From: Actinobacteria bacterium IMCC26103
Lineage (GTDB): Bacteria; Actinomycetota; Actinomycetes; Nanopelagicales; Nanopelagicaceae
NCBI GenBank assembly: GCA_002284875.1
Contig: CP015604.1
Location: 558,001-622,000 of the forward strand
Length of the DNA: 64,000 nt
Direction of reading: 5' to 3'
In this document: positions 30,488 through 39,026 of the stretch, piece after piece
How positions within the stretch are numbered: the first letter of the stretch is position 1
How the letters are laid out: every line of letters starts with the position of its first letter
Translations under genes and position numbers: made by a program
Notes under the pieces: model-generated
What the model was told of the DNA's origin: nothing
The model's input: only the letters and a program-made list of their open reading frames with translations
The model's database searches: none

Positions 30488-31462
30488 GTGCTAGATCAAG
30501 GTTCGGTTCTTTCCTACCTTGTGCAGCGCGGATTATTAACAGGTAACGCCACCGTGGAAATACTCACAGGTGGCGTTTCCTGTGTCGTCTTAGCCGTTTA
30601 TAACGGCGATGTAGATCTCGTTGTTAAGCAGGCACTGCCAGAACTTAAGACGAAGGCGAAATGGGTGGCAGATCAACGCCGCGCAATTGTGGAAGCCGAT
30701 GCGATGCAGGTGTATCACTCAATTACGCCAGATAGCGTTCCTAAGCTACTTGATTGTGATCCCACAGAATTTACTTTAACCATGACTCGCCTGCCGCGCA
30801 GTTGCACAAATTGGAAGATAGATATTTTGGAGGGGCGTATTTATCCAGAGATGGGCGCAAGTCTTGGCAAGGTATTGGCCGCGTGGCATAACGCGGCTGC
30901 GGTATCGGATGAGATAAAAGAAAAGTTTATGGAAGATTCACTCTTTGAACAACTGCGAGTAGCACCTTTCTATCGCGCAGTGATGGATAAGAATCCAGTT
31001 CTACAACCAGTTATATCCGTTCTGATAGATGAGATAACTACTTTGAAAATTACTTTAGTTCATGGGGATTTCTCACCTAAAAATATTATGGCTTCCACAG
31101 ATCACAGCCCGATCGTTCTAGATTTTGAAGTCGCTCATATTGGCAATCCCGTCTTTGATCTCGCCTTTTTATTGGCGCACTTGCTTTGTAAGATTATTCA
31201 CGCACCACAAGCTGACCAGAAGCAATTGTTAGTTGAAACTGCAAAACAGTTCTTAGCTAGCTATCAAAAAACAACTCGTTTAAGCGTTGCTACTAGCCTG
31301 CCGCACCACGTTGCGTTGATAGCCCTGGCTAGAGTCGAAGGAGTCTCACCTGTAAATTATTTGGATGAATCTGACCAGCTAAGGCTAGTAGCGCTTACTA
31401 AGTCGGCGCTGTTAGATTCAGGTATGACTGTTACTGGACTATTGGAAAGTGCAGCAAAGTGA
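30488..31462 (+). CDS. APH-family small-molecule kinase
   Basis: A 324-residue protein kinase-like phosphotransferase. The N-lobe has the VVKQALPE lysine; the catalytic loop is HGDFSPKN (Brenner motif HGDxxxxN) and the metal-binding motif is VLDFE. Family members phosphorylate choline, homoserine, methylthioribose, fructosamine or aminoglycosides; the substrate cannot be read from the sequence. It sits directly after the two sugar permeases and overlaps the enolase-like gene by 4 nt (GTGA), so it most likely phosphorylates the imported sugar or a derivative. It is a candidate for the missing pentulose kinase. The start is GTG 30488. Confidence 0.8.
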   Translation: MLDQGSVLSYLVQRGLLTGNATVEILTGGVSCVVLAVYNGDVDLVVKQALPELKTKAKWVADQRRAIVEADAMQVYHSITPDSVPKLLDCDPTEFTLTMTRLPRSCTNWKIDILEGRIYPEMGASLGKVLAAWHNAAAVSDEIKEKFMEDSLFEQLRVAPFYRAVMDKNPVLQPVISVLIDEITTLKITLVHGDFSPKNIMASTDHSPIVLDFEVAHIGNPVFDLAFLLAHLLCKIIHAPQADQKQLLVETAKQFLASYQKTTRLSVATSLPHHVALIALARVEGVSPVNYLDESDQLRLVALTKSALLDSGMTVTGLLESAAK

Positions 31463-32724
31463 ATATCAAGCGCATTTTGGGATATCAAGTTCTAGATTCC
31501 CGCGGTCGTCCCACTGTTGCCGTAACGCTAACTCTGAGCGATGGTTCTACTCATACTGCACGTGTGCCATCTGGCGCCTCAACTGGCGCGCATGAAGCGC
31601 ACGAACTGCGCGATGCCGGCACGCCAAAGGCTGAGGAATTCTTTGCTGGTAAATCTGTTTACACCGCCGTTGCAAATATCAATTCCAAAATTGCCCCTAA
31701 GTTATTGGGCCACAGTTTAAATCTGGCTGCAATTGACGGTTTATTAGTTGAAGTTGATCCCACACCTGGCCACCAAGTAATTGGCGCAAATGCAACGCTG
31801 GCAACTTCACTTGCAGTGGCAAAGGCTGCGGCACACGCTTCAGGAAAATCACTTGCTAGATATTTTCAACCAGAAGGCAAGTTATTGATTCCAATGCCGA
31901 TGGTAAATATTTTATCGGGGGGAGCCCACGCCAATCGCAGCCTAGATATCCAAGATGTATTGGTAATTCCACATGCCGCCGACAATTTTGCTGAAGCGCT
32001 TTCGTGGATAGTCGCAATCCGCGAACGTGCCGCAAGTGATGGAAAATCTCACGGCGTAACTCATTTAGTTGCCGATGAAGGCGGTCTTGGCCTTTCTTTC
32101 GCATCAACTGACGATGCCTGCGAATTTGTTCTTGCTCAGATTGAACTACTTGGCCTATCTGGCAAGGTCTCACTTGCGCTGGATATCGCATCAACCCAAT
32201 TCTTTACTGACAATAAGTATTCGCTAACCACATCAGGTACAACTTATTCATCCGATGCATTTATCGATGAGATGCTCAATCTGGTAAATACCTATCCAAT
32301 TACTTCAATTGAAGATCCCTTTGCCGAAGATGATTGGGCAGCCTGGAACGCCTTTAGCGCACAAGCTCCAGCTAAGCTGCAAATTCTGGGCGATGATTTA
32401 TTTACAACTAACTTGCATCGCCTGGAAAAAGGAATTGCCGAAAGCAGCGCCAACGCTATTTTGATTAAAGCCAATCAAAATGGCCTGGTTACTTCCACTC
32501 AGCGCGTGCTAGCCCACGCACATGCCAATGACTTTGCAACAGTTGTCTCTGCGCGCAGTGGTGAGACGGAAGATTCTTGGCTGGCAGATCTGGCAACGGG
32601 TTGGCGCGCAGGTCAGATAAAAGTTGGCTCAACTCATGGCGCAGAGCGAACTGCGAAATGGAATCGCTTACTTGAACTAGAAGCAACTGAAGAAACGGAA
32701 TTTGCAAAGCCCTTTAGCCAGTAG
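31459..32724 (+). CDS. Enolase homologue with altered active site
   Basis: A 421-residue enolase-family protein with VLDSRGRPTV, PSGASTG, GGAHA, VADEGG (Glu207), ALD, SIEDPF, GDDLF and ILIKANQ (Lys337) conserved, so the fold, Mg sites and catalytic lysine are kept. Two positions differ from true enolases: the Q-E pair is Q-D (Asp166), and SHRSGETED reads SARSGETED, replacing the substrate-contacting His by Ala365. The RSDR segment after IKTG is also changed (THGAER). It is co-translated with the APH-type kinase in a sugar-uptake operon, unlike housekeeping eno, which usually sits next to ftsB. A dehydratase for a phosphorylated sugar acid is possible; glycolytic enolase activity is uncertain. 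Confidence 0.82.
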   Translation: MNIKRILGYQVLDSRGRPTVAVTLTLSDGSTHTARVPSGASTGAHEAHELRDAGTPKAEEFFAGKSVYTAVANINSKIAPKLLGHSLNLAAIDGLLVEVDPTPGHQVIGANATLATSLAVAKAAAHASGKSLARYFQPEGKLLIPMPMVNILSGGAHANRSLDIQDVLVIPHAADNFAEALSWIVAIRERAASDGKSHGVTHLVADEGGLGLSFASTDDACEFVLAQIELLGLSGKVSLALDIASTQFFTDNKYSLTTSGTTYSSDAFIDEMLNLVNTYPITSIEDPFAEDDWAAWNAFSAQAPAKLQILGDDLFTTNLHRLEKGIAESSANAILIKANQNGLVTSTQRVLAHAHANDFATVVSARSGETEDSWLADLATGWRAGQIKVGSTHGAERTAKWNRLLELEATEETEFAKPFSQ

Positions 32725-32737
32725 TTTAAAGAGAAAA

Positions 32738-32776
32738 AATAAACCCCGCCGCTTTAGCGACGGGGTTTATTTATTA
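32738..32776. terminator. Bidirectional terminator
   Basis: A 17-bp stem with one mismatch has GC-rich centres (CCCCG/CGGGG) and A/T runs on both outer sides, with a TT/TTTA loop near 32754. It separates the converging sugar operon and the ABC ATPase gene. Confidence 0.9.
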
Positions 32777-32783
32777 ATTTGAA

Positions 32784-33866
32784 TTACTTAATGCGCTCTC
32801 CAGTTGAAGAGTTAAATAGATGAACCACATTCGCTGCAGCAGAAACTGTAATGGTTTCTCCTGGCTTAGGTGGATTCTTTGGATCCCAGCGAACAATTAC
32901 TTGTGCGCCTTCATCGCCTGCGTTAGCAAACTTAACTGAAGAATCAGCAGGCTTGCCGTAGACGAATGCATCTGCGCCTAGCTCTTCTACAACTTCCACA
33001 ATTACGTGGAAACCCTTAGAAGCAGGTGCAAAACCTTCGGGACGAATACCAACGATCACTGTTGCGCCAGCCGATGCTGAAACATCTATTGCTAAATCAC
33101 CGAGCATCGCTTTGCCACCGCTGACAGGAGCAGAGAGCAGGTTCATTGCAGGAGATCCGATAAAGCCGGCAACGAATGCATTTGCTGGGCTATCGTAGAG
33201 ATTGCGTGGTGTATCTACTTGCTGAAGTAGACCATCTTTTAGAACTGCTACGCGATCGCCCATGGTCATAGCTTCAACTTGGTCGTGTGTTACGTAGACA
33301 GTTGTAATTCCGAGGCGGCGCTGTAGCGCTGCGATCTGGGTACGAGTTGCAACACGCAACTTTGCATCAAGGTTTGAAAGTGGTTCATCCATAAGGAAGA
33401 CCTGTGGCTCGCGAACAATTGCGCGACCCATTGCAACGCGCTGACGTTGTCCACCTGATAGAGCCTTTGGCTTGCGCTCTAGATATGGTTCAAGGTCAAG
33501 CAACTTAGCTGCTTCATTAACGCGCTTATCGCGCTCTTCCTTAGCAACTCCAGCGATCTTAAGAGCAAATCCCATGTTCTCTGCAACAGTCATATGTGGG
33601 TAGAGCGCATATGACTGGAAGACCATTGCGATATCGCGATCTTTTGGAGCAACGTTTGTTACATCGCGGTCACCGATAAGGATGCGACCTTCGTCGATCT
33701 CTTCAAGCCCTGCCAACATACGAAGTGATGTTGACTTACCGCAACCTGATGGACCAACAAGAACCAGAAATTCACCGTCTTTAACAGTTAGGTTTAACTT
33801 ATCGACTGCAGGTTTGGTTGTGCCTGGGTAAATACGTGTTGCGTTTTCGAATACAACAGATGCCAT
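32784..33866 (-). CDS. msiK: ABC transporter ATP-binding protein (MsiK/UgpC/MalK type)
   Basis: A 360-residue ATPase. Its nucleotide-binding domain has Walker A GPSGCGKST, Q-loop FQSYALYPH, signature LSGGQRQRVAMGRA, Walker B VFLMDEPLSNLDA and H-loop VTHDQ. The C-terminal OB-type domain (from about 240, VGIRPEGF) is that of sugar-transporter ATPases. In actinobacteria one such multitasking ATPase serves several CUT1 transporters, and its lone position, not within a permease operon, fits that role. The ATG has AAGGAG 7 nt upstream. Confidence 0.93.
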   Translation of the reverse strand: MASVVFENATRIYPGTTKPAVDKLNLTVKDGEFLVLVGPSGCGKSTSLRMLAGLEEIDEGRILIGDRDVTNVAPKDRDIAMVFQSYALYPHMTVAENMGFALKIAGVAKEERDKRVNEAAKLLDLEPYLERKPKALSGGQRQRVAMGRAIVREPQVFLMDEPLSNLDAKLRVATRTQIAALQRRLGITTVYVTHDQVEAMTMGDRVAVLKDGLLQQVDTPRNLYDSPANAFVAGFIGSPAMNLLSAPVSGGKAMLGDLAIDVSASAGATVIVGIRPEGFAPASKGFHVIVEVVEELGADAFVYGKPADSSVKFANAGDEGAQVIVRWDPKNPPKPGETITVSAAANVVHLFNSSTGERIK

Positions 33867-33954
33867 TTAAGGTATCTCCTTCTCCGGGCAGGTACGTGCC
33901 CGACGGTCCGAGGATGAAGGTGCTAGCCGGTTGGCTAGGCTGGGTAAGAATAGG
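33867..33954 (-). promoter_or_regulatory. Leader of the MsiK-type ATPase gene with two hairpins
   Basis: On the minus strand, a -10-like TATTCT (33947-33952) would start an RNA near 33940. It contains hairpin 1 (CTAGCC/GGCTAG, 33923-33938, loop AACC) and hairpin 2 (CGGGCA/TGCCCG, 33885-33902) just before the AAGGAG ribosome site. An msiK RNA motif has been described upstream of actinobacterial msiK genes; I cannot align this leader to it from memory, so identity is unproven. Confidence 0.4.
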
Positions 33955-34013
33955 GCACAAGCGTAGAAATATGGAAGGGGCGCAAGAAATCCCCCGCTAA
34001 CTGGGTGAGGAAG

Positions 34014-34019
34014 TAGAAT
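34014..34019 (+). promoter_or_regulatory. -10 box TAGAAT of the CorC-like gene
   Basis: TAGAAT lies 10 nt before the ATG at 34030 and no ribosome site intervenes, so the message would be leaderless or nearly so. Confidence 0.5.
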
Positions 34020-34029
34020 TGTCCACATC

Positions 34030-35322
34030 ATGGACCCTTACCCGATTGGCGCCTTACTGGGCGATCTAGCCACCGTAGCCGGCCTTATCTTGCTCGGCGC
34101 CCTCTTTGTGGCAGCGGAAATTGCACTTATTTCTCTGCGCGAGAGCCAAGTTCGCCAACTCTCAACTAGAGGTAAACGTGGAGCCAAGGTTGCTCATCTT
34201 GCAACCAATCCGAATCGTTTTCTAGCAGCGGCTCAAGTTGGCGTAACTGTCTGCGGTTTCTTATCTGCAGCCCTCGGTGCAGAAAAACTGGGCGTTTATG
34301 TAATTCCGCAGCTCATTGAATTAGGGCTATCTGATGATGCTGCAAATGTAACCTCGTTAATTGGCGTAACGCTAGTTATCGCATACTTCTCACTTGTCTT
34401 TGGCGAACTTGTCCCAAAGCGTTTAGCGCTCTTTCGTACGGAAGAAATATCTTTATGGAGCGCTGGCGCCATTGACATTATCGCCAAACTATTTCGCCCA
34501 ATTATCTGGCTCCTATCTCACTCTACAGATTTCGTCGTACGCGCCTTTGGAATCGATCCCAAGGAACAACGTAGTCAGATGTCGGAAGAAGAGTTGCTGG
34601 ATCTTGTGACAGGACACGCAGCGCTGACCGCGGAAGAGCGTGACATTGTCGAGGAAGTATTTAACGCATCCGAACGACAGGTACACGAAGTAATGGTGCC
34701 GCGCACCGAAGTCGATTTCATGGATGCCTCACTCACAGTCGGAAAAGCTATTGCGCTCGCTGTTGATCGCGCGCATTCACGCTACCCAGTCGTTCGCGGT
34801 TCCACCGATGAAGTAATTGGCTTTATCCATGTACGCGATTTATTGGATACCTCACTCGTTAGCGCCGGCGGAAAGATTCAAGAGCTGGTCCGTAATATCA
34901 TGTTCTTGCCTGGTACTAAGGGAGTTTTACCTGCGCTAACTGAGATGCGCAATCAACGCCAGCATTTAGCAATCGTGCTCGATGAATACGGCGGCACCGA
35001 TGGAATCGTCACTTTGGAAGACTTGGTGGAGTGCCTAATCGGTGATATCAAGGATGAATACGATGTTGATGAAGCCGAAGTATCGCTAGAAGCCCGAACA
35101 GGTGATTTCGAGGTAGATGGGCTGATTTCACTGGATGATCTGCGTGATCAAACCGGCATAGATATTCCAGATGGACCGTATGAAACCGCGAGCGGATTTG
35201 TGATGCACTTTTTAGGGCGTATTCCAGTTGTAAATGATGTGGTTGGAATTAACGGCATTCGAATCACTGTTTTATCGATGGAAGGCAAGCGCGCAGGGCA
35301 GTTAGCAATATCGCGTAATTAG
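34030..35322 (+). CDS. CNNM/CorC-family membrane protein (hemolysin C-like)
   Basis: This 430-residue protein has an N-terminal DUF21 membrane domain (three to four helices in residues 10-155, with AAEIALISLRESQ and FGELVPKRLAL). A pair of CBS domains follows (about 210-335, MVPRTEVDFMDA and LDEYGGTDGIVTLEDLVE). It ends in a CorC_HlyC domain (about 350-428). The family is linked to Mg/Co efflux or ion homeostasis; the old hemolysin label is not meaningful here. It begins a + strand run that leads into trpS. Confidence 0.93.
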   Translation: MDPYPIGALLGDLATVAGLILLGALFVAAEIALISLRESQVRQLSTRGKRGAKVAHLATNPNRFLAAAQVGVTVCGFLSAALGAEKLGVYVIPQLIELGLSDDAANVTSLIGVTLVIAYFSLVFGELVPKRLALFRTEEISLWSAGAIDIIAKLFRPIIWLLSHSTDFVVRAFGIDPKEQRSQMSEEELLDLVTGHAALTAEERDIVEEVFNASERQVHEVMVPRTEVDFMDASLTVGKAIALAVDRAHSRYPVVRGSTDEVIGFIHVRDLLDTSLVSAGGKIQELVRNIMFLPGTKGVLPALTEMRNQRQHLAIVLDEYGGTDGIVTLEDLVECLIGDIKDEYDVDEAEVSLEARTGDFEVDGLISLDDLRDQTGIDIPDGPYETASGFVMHFLGRIPVVNDVVGINGIRITVLSMEGKRAGQLAISRN

Positions 35323-35344
35323 CGATCCATGCGAGAATAACAAC

Positions 35345-36340
35345 ATGGCCAAGCGCATCCTCTCCGGCATCCAGCCGACTAGCGACTCTTTCCATCTGGG
35401 AAATTACCTAGGCGCGCTAAAGCAATGGGTCGAGCTACAAGAAGGAAATGATGCCTTTTACTGCATAGTTGATTTACATGCCCTTACCGGTGAAATCGAT
35501 CCGGCGCTTTTGCGTAAAAGAATCCTTACCTCAGCGGCTCAATTAATTGCAATTGGTATTTCTCCAGAAAAATCAACGCTCTTTGTGCAATCACATGTAG
35601 CCGAACATAACCAACTCGGGTGGATTATGGAATGTATCGCCGGTTTTGGTGAAGCTAACCGAATGACACAATTTAAAGATAAATCAGCTAAAGGTGGCGC
35701 GGACTCTGCGCGCGTTGGTCTTTTTACGTATCCAATGTTGCAAGCCGCTGACATTCTTTTGTATCAAGCCCACTATGTTCCGGTTGGCGAAGATCAGCGC
35801 CAACATATCGAGTTAACTCGCGATTTAGCCACACGATTTAATACTCGCTTCGGAGATACCTTCCGAATTCCAGAAGGCTACATATTAAAATCTGGCGCCA
35901 AGATTTACGATTTACAAGAGCCAACCAACAAGATGAGCAAGTCATCTGGATCAGCCGCAGGTGTCCTAGAAATCATGGATACCCCAGAAGCAAATGCTAA
36001 AAAGATCAAGAGCGCCACCACTGATGCCGGGCGAGAGGTTAAATTCGATGAGAAGGAAAAGCCGGGGATAAGTAACTTACTTACAATCCATGCAGCGCTT
36101 TCTGGAAAGAAGATTTCAGAGTTGGAGAATGAATTTGCCGGCAAGGGTTATGGTGACTTTAAAGGCGCAGTCGCTGAAGTAGTCGTCGAATACTTACGCC
36201 CAATTCGCACCCGCGCTCTGGAACTTCTCGAAGATGAGAGCCACTTAATTGATGTTCTGCATGCAGGTGCGGATAAGGCTCGGACCGTTGCTAGCGCAAC
36301 AGTTGCCAACACCTATAAGAATTTAGGTTTGGTCCTCTAA
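35345..36340 (+). CDS. trpS: Tryptophanyl-tRNA synthetase
   Basis: A class I aminoacyl-tRNA synthetase of 331 residues. The HIGH-like motif is FHLGNYLGAL, following SGIQPTSDS, and the ATP loop is KMSKSSGS. The tryptophan pocket segments (GLFTYPMLQAADILLY, VPVGEDQRQHIE) are intact. A -10-like GAGAAT (35333-35338) lies 6 nt before the ATG, suggesting a leaderless start. The stop overlaps the following ATG in TAATG. Confidence 0.97.
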   Translation: MAKRILSGIQPTSDSFHLGNYLGALKQWVELQEGNDAFYCIVDLHALTGEIDPALLRKRILTSAAQLIAIGISPEKSTLFVQSHVAEHNQLGWIMECIAGFGEANRMTQFKDKSAKGGADSARVGLFTYPMLQAADILLYQAHYVPVGEDQRQHIELTRDLATRFNTRFGDTFRIPEGYILKSGAKIYDLQEPTNKMSKSSGSAAGVLEIMDTPEANAKKIKSATTDAGREVKFDEKEKPGISNLLTIHAALSGKKISELENEFAGKGYGDFKGAVAEVVVEYLRPIRTRALELLEDESHLIDVLHAGADKARTVASATVANTYKNLGLVL

Positions 36341-37335
36341 TGAAGATTCGTACCAGCTTCTCCATCGCTATCTTGGTAATTGCATCCGCAATCGCAACTT
36401 CTGCCCCAACAAGTGCCGCCACAAATATTTGTATCGCCTACGACACAGGTGGCCTGGGCGATCGCTCATTTAATGACGCAACTTTGGCGGGAGTAAAAAA
36501 AGCGCAGAACCAATTTACTTTTACAATAGAAGGAGTCGTAACTGACGGCACTACAGCCGACCGCACCAAACGCCTGCGCGCTTTAACTGCTAAAAATTGT
36601 GCAACGATAATTGCAGTTGGAGCAGAATATGCCAAAGCTGTGGCGCCTCTGGCAGTTGAATTTCCAAATACCCAATTTGCAATAATTGGCGATGCTTCTA
36701 TCGCAGCCCTTAATGTCACCTCGATCACCTTTGCAGAAGTCGAAGGTGCTTTTCTAGCCGGCTACAGCTCAGCGCTTACAACTAAGAGTGGCAAGATTGC
36801 GATGATTACTACGCCATCTTCGGCCGATAACTATCAAAATGGTTTTTTGGCAGGTGTCGCTGCGAGCAAGAAAAACGTGCGCACATTTGTTAAATATACG
36901 GCCACCGATATCGATTCGGCTGCCAAAGCGATGATTTTGCTTGGAATTGATGTTATCTATACCGCAACCTCTGGTTCTGTAGATAACGTTTTTGATGTGA
37001 TTGTTAAGGCCAATACTTCTAAAACCCGAAAGAAGGGGGCGAGTGAAGTTAACTTAATTATTAACGAACCCGATCTTTATCTCACCGTTACTCCTGCAAC
37101 ATCAAAATATTTATTAGCATCGGTTGTAAAGCGCGTGGATATCGCCGTATCTGATGTAATTGGGCGTGCCGTAAATCAGAGCCAACTCTCAGATGTTCTA
37201 GATGCCAAAGCCGGTATCTACGGACATCGCTACACCATTGCCGATAAAGGAATCGAAATCGTAATTAAATCAAAGACCTTAGCGGCGCAATCTGCCGCGA
37301 TCAATGCAGCAGCGAGTGCAGCATATGCACGTTGA
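36340..37335 (+). CDS. BMP/PnrA-type nucleoside-binding protein of an ABC transporter
   Basis: A 331-residue exported protein. The signal peptide (to about residue 26, SAPTSAATN) has no lipobox cysteine. The mature protein starts ICIAYDTGGLGDRSFND, the hallmark of the basic membrane protein/PnrA family that binds purine nucleosides. The transporter's permease and ATPase genes are not in the window. It overlaps trpS by one base and cytidine deaminase by 11, so it heads a nucleoside-salvage operon; the gene order strongly suggests nucleosides as ligands. Confidence 0.9.
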   Translation: MKIRTSFSIAILVIASAIATSAPTSAATNICIAYDTGGLGDRSFNDATLAGVKKAQNQFTFTIEGVVTDGTTADRTKRLRALTAKNCATIIAVGAEYAKAVAPLAVEFPNTQFAIIGDASIAALNVTSITFAEVEGAFLAGYSSALTTKSGKIAMITTPSSADNYQNGFLAGVAASKKNVRTFVKYTATDIDSAAKAMILLGIDVIYTATSGSVDNVFDVIVKANTSKTRKKGASEVNLIINEPDLYLTVTPATSKYLLASVVKRVDIAVSDVIGRAVNQSQLSDVLDAKAGIYGHRYTIADKGIEIVIKSKTLAAQSAAINAAASAAYAR

Positions 37336-37723
37336 TTGGGAGCTTCTTAAATCACACGCTGTAACAGCGATGAAGCAAGCTTATGCGCCTTATTCAAAGT
37401 TTCCAGTTGGAGTTGCAGCCCTAGTAGATGATGGGCGAATAATCTCTGGCTGCAACGTTGAAAATGCTAGTTATGGCCTTACCTTATGCGCTGAATGTGG
37501 GCTCATCTCTTCCCTAATCAATAGCGGTGGCGGTCGCTTAATCGCATTTACCTGCGTCGATATTGCAGAGAGTTACCTAATGCCATGTGGACGTTGTCGC
37601 CAATTACTTCAAGAACATGGTGGTTCGAATCTGCAATTAATGACAGATACTGGAGTTAAACCACTTTCTGAACTTCTACCTTGGGCTTTTGGTCCTGAAG
37701 AGATAGATAAGCGTCTTGACTAA
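37325..37723 (+). CDS. cdd: Cytidine deaminase
   Basis: Deaminates cytidine and deoxycytidine to uridine forms. The 132-residue single-domain (homotetrameric type) protein has PYSKFPVGVA, the NVENASYGLTLCAE zinc and catalytic Glu motif, and MPCGRCRQ, supplying three Cys zinc ligands. The ATG at 37325 is preferred to 37304 because the extra seven residues lie inside the upstream gene and are not family-like. The end overlaps the deoA TTG by 8 nt. Confidence 0.95.
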   Translation: MHVDWELLKSHAVTAMKQAYAPYSKFPVGVAALVDDGRIISGCNVENASYGLTLCAECGLISSLINSGGGRLIAFTCVDIAESYLMPCGRCRQLLQEHGGSNLQLMTDTGVKPLSELLPWAFGPEEIDKRLD

Positions 37724-39026
37724 CCAAAATATTGGCGGGATCGAACCCTTTGCGGCAGTTGAGATAATTGCCGCAAAACGCGATCGCAACGAGTTAACAG
37801 ATAAGCAAATTGACTGGACGGTCGATGCCTACACACGTGGTGTGATCGCCGATGAACAGATGTCGGCTTTGTTGATGGCGATACTTTTAAATGGGATGAA
37901 CTCACGAGAAATTTCGCGTTGGACCAATGCCATGATTAATTCAGGTGAGCGAATGAATTGGTCAGCGCTAGATCGCCCAACTGCAGATAAGCATTCCACC
38001 GGCGGCGTTGGTGACAAGATAACTCTGCCGCTTGCCCCACTGGTCGCTGCTTGCGGGGGAGCAGTTCCACAACTTTCGGGCCGCGGCCTCGGACATACTG
38101 GTGGCACCTTAGATAAACTCGAATCAATTCCGGGATGGCGCGCTTCGCTATCTAATGAAGAGATGTTAAAAGTTTTGCAAGATACTGGCGCGGTAATTTG
38201 TGCAGCTGGTGCTGGTTTAGCCCCGGCCGATAAGAAGTTATATGCGCTGCGTGATGTGACGGCAACGGTTGAAGCAATTCCTTTGATTGCATCTTCAATT
38301 ATGTCCAAGAAGATCGCCGAAGGAACTTCTGCGCTTATCTTGGATGTTAAGACTGGAAGCGGCGCCTTTATGAGCGATCCTGCAAAGGCGGCAGAGCTTG
38401 CGCGCACTATGGTGCAACTTGGTTTAGATGCCGGAGTCAAAACGCGCGCACTTGTTACTGCGATGGATGTACCACTTGGTTTGACGGCCGGAAATGCCCT
38501 TGAAGTCCGTGAATCTATTGAGGTTCTAGCCGGTGGTGGCCCAGCCGATGTTGTTGAGTTAACGATACTTTTGGCGCGCGAGATGATCGAAGCCGCTGGA
38601 ATTATCGGTAAAGATCCAGCAGAAGCTCTGCAAGATGGATCCGCAATGGATCACTGGAAGCGCATGATTGCCGCGCAAGGCGGAGATCCAGATGCAAAGC
38701 TACCCGTTGCGCGCGAGCAACATGTAATTACTGCAAGAGAATCAGGAATTATGACCAAAATGGATGCGATGAAAGTTGGAGTCTCAGCTTGGCGATTGGG
38801 TGCGGGTCGCTCTAAACAAGGTGAAAAAGTACAAGCTGGCGCGGGTATTGAAATGCATGCTAAACCCGGTGAATACATAGCTAAAGGTTCACCGCTGCTT
38901 ACGTTGCATACCGATGAACCAGCTAGATTTGAACGAGCTATCGAAATATTAGATGGCGCAATTGAAATTATCGAAAATGGCAAGGTAGATCGCCTGCCGC
39001 TAGTTATTGAACGGATTACTGGATGA
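37716..39026 (+). CDS. deoA: Thymidine/pyrimidine-nucleoside phosphorylase
   Basis: Phosphorolyses (deoxy)uridine and thymidine to base and (deoxy)ribose-1-phosphate. The 436-residue chain has the family motif [16 protein letters not shown], the phosphate-binding [19 protein letters not shown] and the C-terminal PYNP domain. The TTG start at 37716 lies within the end of cdd. It is the second step for cytidine entering through Cdd, and its sugar-phosphate product feeds the mutase and DeoC encoded on the opposite strand nearby. Confidence 0.96.
   Translation: MTNQNIGGIEPFAAVEIIAAKRDRNELTDKQIDWTVDAYTRGVIADEQMSALLMAILLNGMNSREISRWTNAMINSGERMNWSALDRPTADKHSTGGVGDKITLPLAPLVAACGGAVPQLSGRGLGHTGGTLDKLESIPGWRASLSNEEMLKVLQDTGAVICAAGAGLAPADKKLYALRDVTATVEAIPLIASSIMSKKIAEGTSALILDVKTGSGAFMSDPAKAAELARTMVQLGLDAGVKTRALVTAMDVPLGLTAGNALEVRESIEVLAGGGPADVVELTILLAREMIEAAGIIGKDPAEALQDGSAMDHWKRMIAAQGGDPDAKLPVAREQHVITARESGIMTKMDAMKVGVSAWRLGAGRSKQGEKVQAGAGIEMHAKPGEYIAKGSPLLTLHTDEPARFERAIEILDGAIEIIENGKVDRLPLVIERITG

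Noticed and set aside
31459-32724. Straight annotation as glycolytic eno
   Set aside because: Two active-site positions differ from true enolases and the operon context is sugar uptake, so only enolase homologue is claimed.
36340-37335. Lipoprotein call for the BMP protein
   Set aside because: The cysteine near the N-terminus (NICIAYD) is inside the first beta strand, not preceded by a lipobox, so a plain signal peptide is the better reading.
37829-38440. 203-aa minus-strand open frame inside deoA
   Set aside because: deoA is conserved along its whole length on the plus strand; the minus frame is a codon-bias shadow.
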